NCBI GenBank assembly: GCA_035652235.1
Contig: DASREE010000016.1
Location: forward strand, 1-64,000
Reading direction: 5' to 3'
Length of the DNA stretch: 64,000 nucleotides
Source: PALSA-612 sp035652235
GTDB lineage: Bacteria > Actinomycetota > Thermoleophilia > Gaiellales > Gaiellaceae
Part shown: piece by piece, positions 1-6,950 of the stretch
How the letters are laid out: every line of letters begins with the position of its first letter
How positions within the stretch are numbered: position 1 is the first letter of the stretch
Program-made: the position numbers and the translations under genes
Notes under the pieces: model-generated
The model's database searches: none
What the model was told of the DNA's origin: nothing
The model's input: only the letters and a program-made list of their open reading frames with translations

Positions 1-1
1 C

Positions 2-235
2 GGGGGAAACATCCGCCCGCTCCGGCTGAACGTGTGGCGCGGCTCGCTCGTCGTCTCCATGGACGCCCGGCTGCGGCGGGAGCTTCCCGGTCTCTCGAGC
101 CGTCAGTGCCCAGGCACGCTTCCCGACATCGCGACCGAGTACATCCGCTTCGAAGGCCGAACGGTGCGCGTGCACGGGAACTGCGAGCCCGCGTTCACGC
201 GCCTCTGGGACAAGCTCGACGCCACGTTCCGCTAG
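2..235 (+). CDS. C-terminal end of an unrecognised protein (5' truncated by window)
   Basis: An open frame enters from the left edge and ends at a TAG at 233-235, giving about 77 residues. The visible part is basic, has one Cys near residue 40 and another near residue 61, and ends in a Trp-containing segment (TRLWDKLDATFR). I recognise no domain. Its stop codon overlaps the stop of the convergent aldehyde dehydrogenase gene in a shared CTAG, an arrangement more likely for two real genes than for a chance frame. The function is unknown; the upstream part lies outside the window. Confidence 0.45.
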   Translation, partial: GGNIRPLRLNVWRGSLVVSMDARLRRELPGLSSRQCPGTLPDIATEYIRFEGRTVRVHGNCEPAFTRLWDKLDATFR

Positions 236-1668
236 TCCAGCTTCACCGCCACGTGCTTGATCTGCGTGTACTCCTCCATCGAGTACGCGGACATGTCCTT
301 GCCGTAGCCGGACTGCTTGTAGCCGCCGTGCGGCATCTCCGAGCCGAGCGGCAGGAGGTGGTCGTTGATCCAGACGCAGCCGAACTGGAGGCGCCGCGCC
401 GCGTTCATCGCGCGACCGACGTCGCGGGTCCAGACCGACGCGGCGAGCCCGTAGCGGACGCCGTTCGCCCAGCGGATCGCCTCGTCGTCGTCCGCGAACT
501 TCTGGACGGTGACGACGGGGCCGAAGACCTCGTTCTGGACGATCTCGTCGTCCTGCGCGACGTCGGTGACGACCGTCGGCTGGACGTAGAAGCCGCGCTC
601 CGGGCCGGTGCCGCCGCCCGTGAGGATCGTGGCTCCCTTCGCGCGCTCGAGGAAGCCGAGCACGCGCGCCTGCTGGTCCTTCGAGATGACGGAGCCCATC
701 TCCGTCTCCTCGTTGAGCGGGTCGCCGACCTTGAGCGACTCGACCTGCGGGACGAGCTCCTCGAGCAGCTTGTCGTAGATCTTCGGCCCGGCGATAACGC
801 GCGAGCCGGCGGTGCAGTCCTGGCCCGAGTTCCAGTAGCCGGCGAGACGGATTCCCTCCGCGACGGCCGCGGGATCGGCGTCGTCGAAGACGACCATCGG
901 CGCCTTGCCGCCGAGCTCGAGGTGGACGCGCTTGACCGTGTCGGCCGCGTTCCGCGCGATCGTCTTGCCCGTCTCGACGTCGCCCGTCAGCGAGACGAGG
1001 GCGACGTCGGGGCTGCGCACGAGACCGTCGCCGACCGGCACGCCGTCGCCCGTGATCACGTTGACGACGCCCGGCGGCAGCGCCTCCTGCGCCAGCTCGA
1101 CGAAGCGGAGCGTCGTCAGCGGCGTCTGCTCGGCCGGCTTGAGGATCTGCACGTTCCCGGCCGCGAGCGCCGGGCCGAGCTTCCAGACGACCATCATCAG
1201 CGGGTAGTTCCAGGGCGTGATCCCGGCCACGATCCCGAGCGGCTCGCGCCGGATCATCGACGTGTAGCCCTCGACGTACTCGCCGGCCGCCTTCCCCTCC
1301 AGCGTGCGAGCCGCGCCGGCGAAGAAGCGGAGGTTGTCGGCCGAGAACGGGATCTCGTCCCGCGCGATCGACATCGGCTTGCCGACGTTGAGCGACTCGA
1401 GCCGCGTCAGCTCCTCTGCGTTCTCGTCCAGCACGTCCGCCAGCCGGAGCAGGAGCTGCATGCGCTCCTTCGGCGTCTTCTCGAGCCAGCCGGGGAGCGC
1501 CTTCTTCGCCGCCTGCACCGCCCGCTCGACGTCCTTCTCCGACCCGCGCGGCACCTCGGCGATCACCTCGCCCGTCGCCGGGTTCAGCACCTCCATCGTC
1601 TCACCCTCGACGGCCTCGACCCACTCGCCGCCGACGAAGTTCTTGTAGCTCGTCACCGCCGTCGTCAT
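232..1668 (-). CDS. patD: Aminobutyraldehyde/betaine-aldehyde type NAD(P)-dependent aldehyde dehydrogenase
   Basis: This 478-residue aldehyde dehydrogenase is of normal family length. The Asn of the PWNYP motif is near residue 154, the general-base Glu251 sits in ELGGK, and the nucleophile Cys285 sits in NSGQDCTAG. Overall it most resembles gamma-aminobutyraldehyde dehydrogenase (PatD/YdcW), which oxidises 4-aminobutanal from putrescine to GABA in the cytosol. The ATG at 1668 is preceded by GGAGG with a 6-base spacer. It is the last gene of the minus-strand run that also contains a polyamine-type ABC transporter and a GABA aminotransferase, which supports a putrescine-to-succinate-semialdehyde route. 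Betaine aldehyde or another amino-aldehyde remains possible as substrate. Confidence 0.85.
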   Translation of the reverse strand: MTTAVTSYKNFVGGEWVEAVEGETMEVLNPATGEVIAEVPRGSEKDVERAVQAAKKALPGWLEKTPKERMQLLLRLADVLDENAEELTRLESLNVGKPMSIARDEIPFSADNLRFFAGAARTLEGKAAGEYVEGYTSMIRREPLGIVAGITPWNYPLMMVVWKLGPALAAGNVQILKPAEQTPLTTLRFVELAQEALPPGVVNVITGDGVPVGDGLVRSPDVALVSLTGDVETGKTIARNAADTVKRVHLELGGKAPMVVFDDADPAAVAEGIRLAGYWNSGQDCTAGSRVIAGPKIYDKLLEELVPQVESLKVGDPLNEETEMGSVISKDQQARVLGFLERAKGATILTGGGTGPERGFYVQPTVVTDVAQDDEIVQNEVFGPVVTVQKFADDDEAIRWANGVRYGLAASVWTRDVGRAMNAARRLQFGCVWINDHLLPLGSEMPHGGYKQSGYGKDMSAYSMEEYTQIKHVAVKLD

Positions 1669-1695
1669 CTCGAACCTCCTCGTGTCGAGCTCAAT

Positions 1696-2496
1696 CTACC
1701 GCCGTCCGGACAGCCCCGAGCTGTGCGTGAGCCGGACCGAGATCCACACCGGGATCACGGTCAGGACGATGACGGCGAAGGCAACGACGTTGATGATCGG
1801 GAGCTCGGAGCCCCGGTTGATGTTGTCGAGGATGAAGATGGGGAGCGTCTCCTGCGCCCCAGCCGTGAACGTCGTCACGATCACCTCGTCGAAGGAGAGC
1901 GCGAACGCGAGCAGGCCGCCCGCGACGAGCGCCGTCGAGAGCACCGGCCAGGTGACGTAGCGGAACGTCTGCCAGCCGTCGGCGCCCAGGTCCATGGAGG
2001 CCTCGACGAGCGACGCCGGCGTCCGCCGCAGCCGGGCGAGGACGTTGTTGTAGACGACGATCACGCAGAAGGTGGCGTGCCCGATGACGATCGTCCACAT
2101 CGAGAAGCCGAGGTGCGCGAACACGTAGAAGGAGTTGAGCGACAGCCCGGTGATGATGCCGGGGAGCGCGATCGGCAGCAGGAGCAGGAACGAGACCGAC
2201 TCGCGGCCGAAGAAGCGGAAGCGGTGGATCGCGAACGCCGCCATCGTGCCGAGCACGAGCGCGATCCCGCTCGCCACGAGCGCGACCCGCACGGACAGCC
2301 AGAGCGAGTCGCGGACGTCCTGATCGCGCCACGCCGCCCCGAACCAGTGCAGCGTCCAGCCGGGGATAGGCCAGCTTTGGATGCTCGAGCGGTTGAACGC
2401 GTACAGGCCGATGACGACGAGCGGCGCCCACAGGAAGCAGACGACGAGGGCGCTCGCGACGCCGAGGCCGATCCTGGTCGCGCGCGTTCCGCTCAC
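1696..2496 (-). CDS. Polyamine-type ABC transporter permease (PotC/PotI-like)
   Basis: Inner-membrane subunit of about 266 residues with six predicted hydrophobic segments. The binding-protein-dependent transport (EAA) motif is visible as EASMDLGADGWQTFRYVTWP. The GTG start overlaps the TGA of the upstream permease in a GTGA junction, so the two are probably translationally coupled. It would pair with the other permease to form the translocation channel for a polyamine, GABA or related amine. The gene lies between that permease and the aldehyde dehydrogenase, 27 bases before the latter's start. Confidence 0.88.
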   Translation of the reverse strand: MSGTRATRIGLGVASALVVCFLWAPLVVIGLYAFNRSSIQSWPIPGWTLHWFGAAWRDQDVRDSLWLSVRVALVASGIALVLGTMAAFAIHRFRFFGRESVSFLLLLPIALPGIITGLSLNSFYVFAHLGFSMWTIVIGHATFCVIVVYNNVLARLRRTPASLVEASMDLGADGWQTFRYVTWPVLSTALVAGGLLAFALSFDEVIVTTFTAGAQETLPIFILDNINRGSELPIINVVAFAVIVLTVIPVWISVRLTHSSGLSGRR

Positions 2497-3407
2497 AGCG
2501 CCTCGAACGCTCCCAGCCGCTTCGCCGCCGCCAGGTAGGCGGCCATGACGGCGACGGGCACCGTGGTGAGCGCCGCGGCGAGCGGAGCGTTCAGCCCGAC
2601 GTTCTGCTCCACCGTCAGCCCGATCATCGACGAGCCGCTGCCGCCGATCAGCAGGGGCGTGATGAAGTCGCCGAGCGTGAGCGAGAAGGTGAAGATCGAG
2701 CCTGCGACCACGCCGGGCAGGACGAGCGGCCAGACGACGCGGCGGAACGTCTGCCAGCCGCGCGCGCCCAGGTCCATGGAGGCCTCGAGGTAGCTGTCCG
2801 GCACCCGCTCGAAGGCCGCGATCACCGGCAGCACCATGAACGGCAGCCAGATGTACGAGAAGACGATCCACATCGCCCACACCGTGTACGCGAGGTGCTG
2901 GTCGGGGAGGCCGAGGCCGTTTAGCGCCCAGTTGAGGATCCCCTGCTCGGGCAGGATCGTCCGCCACGCGTAGATACGGACGAGGTAGCTCGACCACAGG
3001 GGCATGAGCACGAGCACGAAGATCGCGCCCCGCAGGCGCCGGCCGGCGATGCGCGCCGCGAAGAAGGCGAGGGGCAGCGCGAGGATCGCGTCCGTGACCG
3101 TGACCGCCGCCGCCATCGCCACCGTCCGTCCGATGATCCGCCAGTAGGTGAGGTCGGCGGTCGAGAAGACGAGCCGGAAGTTGTCGAGGTTCCAGCGGTG
3201 GACGGTTTGGCTCGTGAACGCGTCGACCGCCCAGAAGCCGGAGACGAGCAGGACGACGAGCGAGGCGACGTAGACGAAGCAGAAGGCGCCGACAGGCGGC
3301 AGGATCAGGCCCGCGAGCCGCAGCCACGGCCGGCGCCAGAACGCCGCCGAGACGCGGAGGCGGGCCCCCCGCAGGAGGCCCGCCTCACGTGCGACGTCGA
3401 CCGCCAA
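2493..3407 (-). CDS. Polyamine-type ABC transporter permease (PotB/PotH-like)
   Basis: Membrane protein of about 304 residues with six hydrophobic segments and the EAA-loop motif EASMDLGARGWQTFRRVVWP, almost identical to that of its partner permease. It is the first permease of the pair and follows the binding-protein gene by 6 bases. The start assigned here is a TTG at 3407 with no clear Shine-Dalgarno sequence, so the first few residues are uncertain. The gene overlaps the next permease by 4 bases (GTGA). Role: one half of the channel of the polyamine-class importer. Confidence 0.86.
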   Translation of the reverse strand: MAVDVAREAGLLRGARLRVSAAFWRRPWLRLAGLILPPVGAFCFVYVASLVVLLVSGFWAVDAFTSQTVHRWNLDNFRLVFSTADLTYWRIIGRTVAMAAAVTVTDAILALPLAFFAARIAGRRLRGAIFVLVLMPLWSSYLVRIYAWRTILPEQGILNWALNGLGLPDQHLAYTVWAMWIVFSYIWLPFMVLPVIAAFERVPDSYLEASMDLGARGWQTFRRVVWPLVLPGVVAGSIFTFSLTLGDFITPLLIGGSGSSMIGLTVEQNVGLNAPLAAALTTVPVAVMAAYLAAAKRLGAFEAL

Positions 3408-3413
3408 GGCCGG

Positions 3414-4592
3414 TCAGCCCGTGATCTGCGTCCAGGCTTGCTGCCAGGCGGTGTAGTCCATGCACTTCTCCTTGGACGTCCAGCCGCAGTCGGGAACCGG
3501 CGTCTTCCAGAAGCGGATCGACTTCGAGTACGACGCCGGCGCGTTCAAGTGGTACTGAGCGCAGGCTCCCGCCTGGATCTTGTTCATGAACGGGCACGCC
3601 TTCGGGTTGACGGGCGTCTCGCCGAAGACGATCGCCTGCTTCGCCTGCACCTGCGGCGTCGTCACGTAGCGCATCCACAGGTAGGCGCAGTTCGGGTGCG
3701 GCGCCTTCGCCGCCAGCATCCAGGTGTCGGCCCAGCCGGTCGCGCCCTCCTTCGGGATCAGCTCCTTCACCGGCACCTTCGCCGCCTGCAGCGTCAGCGT
3801 CTGGTACGGCCAGGTGGCGCCGATGACGGCATCGCCGTTCTTGAAGTCCTGGATCTGGTCGGAGGCGTAGTTCCAGTAGCGCTTGACGAGCGGCTTCTGC
3901 TGCTTGAGCAGGCTCACCGTCGCGTCGAACTGCGCCTTCGTCAGCTCGTACGGGTCCTTGATGCCGAGCGCCGGCCTCGTCTTCATCAGGTAGAGGGCTG
4001 CGTCGGCGATCTGGATCGGGTTGTTCGGGATCGAGACCTTGCCCTTGTACCTGGGGCTGTAGATCGCGCTCCAGCTGGTCGGCGCCGGCTTCACCTTCCT
4101 CGTGTTGTACAGGAGCGTGTTCGGCCCCCACTGCAGCGACACGCCGTAGTGCTTGCCGCCGACCGTGTTGTGCGGCGGCGACTTGAACGCCGGCAGGAAG
4201 TCCTTCCAGCTCGGGATCAGGCCGATGTTGATCGGCACGACGTCGTGGCCGTAGATCAGCCGCAGGCTCGCGTCGCCCGACGCCGAGACGAGGTCGTACT
4301 GGCCGCCGCCGCCGCCCCCGCCCGTGTGCATGAGGGCCACCATCTGGTTCGACGAGCCGGCGTCCTTGCGCTTGATCTTGCAGCCGGTCTGCCTCTCGAA
4401 CGGCTTGGCGAAGCTCGGGTCCGAGTACGCCGGCCACTCGATCAGGTTGAGCGCCCCCTCGCCCTTGCCGATCTTCGTCGGCAGGCCGGAGCCGGCCCGC
4501 GAGCCGATCCCGGCGGCAGGGACGGCGAGCGCGCAGGCGGCGCCGGCGGCGACCACGGCCGCGAGCGCGCGCCGCTTGGAGATCCATCTCAT
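3414..4592 (-). CDS. Secreted polyamine-type substrate-binding protein
   Basis: A 392-residue extracellular solute-binding protein of the PotD/PotF class. A Sec signal peptide (basic MRWISKRR, then an Ala-rich hydrophobic stretch) spans roughly residues 1-28. No lipobox Cys is visible. The mature part has the PotD-type body, ending with typical segments such as WADTWMLAAKAPHPNCAYLW. A run of about eight glycines (nt 4306-4322) sits where relatives usually have a short Gly turn next to the ligand cleft, probably a slippage-type expansion. The ATG is preceded by a strong GAGGAGG and overlaps the ATPase stop as ATGA. It delivers the ligand, most likely putrescine or another amine given its neighbours, to the two permeases encoded downstream. 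Confidence 0.85.
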   Translation of the reverse strand: MRWISKRRALAAVVAAGAACALAVPAAGIGSRAGSGLPTKIGKGEGALNLIEWPAYSDPSFAKPFERQTGCKIKRKDAGSSNQMVALMHTGGGGGGGQYDLVSASGDASLRLIYGHDVVPINIGLIPSWKDFLPAFKSPPHNTVGGKHYGVSLQWGPNTLLYNTRKVKPAPTSWSAIYSPRYKGKVSIPNNPIQIADAALYLMKTRPALGIKDPYELTKAQFDATVSLLKQQKPLVKRYWNYASDQIQDFKNGDAVIGATWPYQTLTLQAAKVPVKELIPKEGATGWADTWMLAAKAPHPNCAYLWMRYVTTPQVQAKQAIVFGETPVNPKACPFMNKIQAGACAQYHLNAPASYSKSIRFWKTPVPDCGWTSKEKCMDYTAWQQAWTQITG

Positions 4593-5674
4593 CCAGCTAC
4601 CTCCTCCTCTTCTGGCTCCGGCCGTGAGCCGGAGATGGTGAACGTGCTCTCCGGCCGCCAGGCGAGCAGCACCCGCCGGCCCTCCCCCCGCTCGTGTCCG
4701 CCGGCGCCGTCGACGTTCTGGCGTACGACGGTGAGCGAGCCGCCGCGGTCGAGCTCGACGACGAAGCGCGTCGTCGATCCGACGTAGACGACCTCGCGCA
4801 CGATGCCCGCCTCGCTCTCCTCACCGCTCGCCGTCTCGCCCGGCGCGAGCAGGCGAATCTTCTCCGGCCGGATCGTGAAGCGCCGTCCGCCGCGCTCGAG
4901 CACGTTGGAGACGCCGACGAAGCCAGCCACGAACTCGCTGGCCGGGTGCTCGTAGATCTCCACCGGCGTTCCCACCTGCTCGATCCGGCCGTGGTCGAAG
5001 ACGGCGATCCGGTCGGACATCGTCAGCGCCTCCTCCTGGTCGTGCGTCACGTAGACGAACGTGATCTCGACCTCCCGCTGGATCCGCTTCAGCTCAACCT
5101 GCATCTCCTGCCGGAGCTTGAGGTCGAGCGCGCCGAGCGGCTCGTCGAGGAGGAGCACCCGCGGATGGTTGACGATCGCCCGGGCGAGCGCGACGCGCTG
5201 GCGCTGGCCGCCCGACAGCTGCGACGGCCGGCGTCGCTCGAAGCCGGTCAGCCGCACCATCTCCAGCACCTGCTCGACCCGGCTGCGGCGGAGCGCTTTG
5301 GCCACCCCCTTCACCTTGAGGCCGTACTCGACGTTCTCGGCGACGCTCATGTGCGGGAAGAGGGCGTAGTCCTGGAAGACGGTGTTCACGTCCCGCTCGT
5401 ACGGCGGCTGGCGCGCCACGTCGCGGCCGCCGAGCAGGATGCGCCCGGAGTCGGGGCGCTCGAAGCCGGCGATCAGCCGCAGCGTCGTCGTCTTGCCCGA
5501 GCCCGAGGGGCCGAGCATGGTGAAGAACTCCCCGCGGCGGACCTCGAGGTCGACGTCGTCGACGGCGACGACGTCGCCGTAGCTCTTGCGGACGGACACC
5601 AGCTCGACGTCGGCAGGAGGAACCCGCGGCAGCCCCGCGGCCGCCTCAGGACGCTCCCGCGCTGCCAGCGACAA
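4589..5674 (-). CDS. Polyamine-type ABC transporter ATP-binding protein (PotA/PotG-like)
   Basis: A 361-residue ATPase with a complete nucleotide-binding domain: Walker A GPSGSGKT at residues 55-62, Q-loop Gln101, signature LSGGQ at 153-157, Walker B LLLDEP at about 173-179, H-loop His211. A C-terminal TOBE-type regulatory domain (IRPEKIRL onward) follows, as is usual for PotA. The start is a TTG at 5674 with TGGAGG six bases upstream, so the gene begins 29 bases inside the aminotransferase gene. It energises the importer made by the next three genes. Confidence 0.87.
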   Translation of the reverse strand: MSLAARERPEAAAGLPRVPPADVELVSVRKSYGDVVAVDDVDLEVRRGEFFTMLGPSGSGKTTTLRLIAGFERPDSGRILLGGRDVARQPPYERDVNTVFQDYALFPHMSVAENVEYGLKVKGVAKALRRSRVEQVLEMVRLTGFERRRPSQLSGGQRQRVALARAIVNHPRVLLLDEPLGALDLKLRQEMQVELKRIQREVEITFVYVTHDQEEALTMSDRIAVFDHGRIEQVGTPVEIYEHPASEFVAGFVGVSNVLERGGRRFTIRPEKIRLLAPGETASGEESEAGIVREVVYVGSTTRFVVELDRGGSLTVVRQNVDGAGGHERGEGRRVLLAWRPESTFTISGSRPEPEEEEVAG

Positions 5675-6950
5675 GCGACGCCTCCAGGATGTCGAGGCCC
5701 TCGTCCACGTCGGCGTCCTCCGCGAGGATCGGCACGAGGATCCGGATCACGTTGCCGTAGAGACCGCAGGTGACGAGCAGGAGGCCGCGCTCGAGCGCGA
5801 GCGCCGCGACGCGCTTCACCAGGTCGGCGGCGGGCGCCTTCGTCGCCGGGTCGGAGACGAGCTCGAGCGCGAGCATCGACCCGAGCCCGCGCACCTCGCC
5901 CACCTCCGGCACCCGCGCGGCGATCTCCTCGAGCCGCGCTCGCACGCGCGCCCCCACCGCGTCCGCGCGGGCGCGGAAGGCGGACGTCGCCACCTCGTCG
6001 AGGACGGCGAGCGCCGCGGCGCAGGCGACCGGGTTGCCGCCGAAGGTTCCGCCCAGTCCTCCCGGCGGGACAGCGTCCACGATCGCCGCGTTGCCGGTGA
6101 CCCCGGCGAGCGGGAGCCCGCCGCCGAGCGACTTCCCGGAGACGACGAGGTCCGGCTCGACGCCGGCGTGCTCGACCGCCCAGACGGGGCCCGTTCGACC
6201 GATGCCCGACTGCACCTCGTCATCGACGTAGACGATGCCGTGCTCGGAGCAGACGGCCCGCAACTCCTTGAGGTAGTCGGCCGGCATGGGGATGAAGCCG
6301 CCCTCTCCCTGCACCGCCTCGAGCACGACGCAGGCAACGGCGGCCGGGTCGACGTCCGCCTTGAACAGGTGGTGCAGCGCCTCCAGCGCCGCGTCGGTGG
6401 ACACCCCGCGGTACGGGTACGGCGCCGGCACCCGGTACACCTCCGGCGCGAACGGGCCGAAGCCCTGCTTGTAGGGCACGACCTTGCTCGTCATCGTCAT
6501 CGTCAGGAGCGTGCGGCCATGGAAGGCGTAGTCGAACACGACGACCGCCGGCCGGCCGGTCGCCGAGCGCGCGATCTTGACGGCGTTCTCGACCGCCTCG
6601 GCGCCCGAGTTGACGAGGACGGAGCGCTGCTCGGCACCCGTGCACGGCGACAGCTCGGCCAGACGGCGGCACACGTCCACGTACGGCTCGTAGGCGGCGA
6701 CCATGAAGCACTGGTGCAGGTAGCGGTCGACCTGCTCGTGCACGGCGGCGACCGCGGCGGGGAAGTTGTGGCCCGTGTTCTGGCAACCGATGCCGCCGGC
6801 GAAGTCGACGTAGCCGCGGCCGTCGACGTCCCAGATGCGCGCCCCCTCGGCCCGCGCGACGACGACCGGCGACGCCGCGACGCCGCGCGCGACGTACCGC
6901 GCCCGGTCCGCGAGCACCCGCTCGCTCGCCGTGCCGCCCTGCACCGCCAC
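5646..6950 (-). CDS. gabT: Class III aminotransferase, 4-aminobutyrate aminotransferase type
   Basis: A 434-residue PLP enzyme of fold type I. The PLP-binding Lys is at about 273 (SGKSLGGG), the pyridine-binding Asp is in DDEVQSGIGRTG (about 243-254), and NSGAEAVENAVK lies near residue 114. It should transfer the amino group of GABA to 2-oxoglutarate, yielding succinate semialdehyde and glutamate. The GTG start at 6950 shares one base with the TAG of the preceding beta-propeller gene. Together with the polyamine-type transporter and the aminobutyraldehyde dehydrogenase it forms a putrescine/GABA pathway. Related omega-amino acids such as 5-aminovalerate or beta-alanine are alternative substrates. 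Confidence 0.85.
   Translation of the reverse strand: MAVQGGTASERVLADRARYVARGVAASPVVVARAEGARIWDVDGRGYVDFAGGIGCQNTGHNFPAAVAAVHEQVDRYLHQCFMVAAYEPYVDVCRRLAELSPCTGAEQRSVLVNSGAEAVENAVKIARSATGRPAVVVFDYAFHGRTLLTMTMTSKVVPYKQGFGPFAPEVYRVPAPYPYRGVSTDAALEALHHLFKADVDPAAVACVVLEAVQGEGGFIPMPADYLKELRAVCSEHGIVYVDDEVQSGIGRTGPVWAVEHAGVEPDLVVSGKSLGGGLPLAGVTGNAAIVDAVPPGGLGGTFGGNPVACAAALAVLDEVATSAFRARADAVGARVRARLEEIAARVPEVGEVRGLGSMLALELVSDPATKAPAADLVKRVAALALERGLLLVTCGLYGNVIRILVPILAEDADVDEGLDILEASLVAGSAGAS

Noticed and set aside
34..2538. Long plus-strand open frame at the window start
   Set aside because: It is antisense to the aldehyde dehydrogenase and a permease and shows the same biased composition; only the first 235 bases in another frame look coding.
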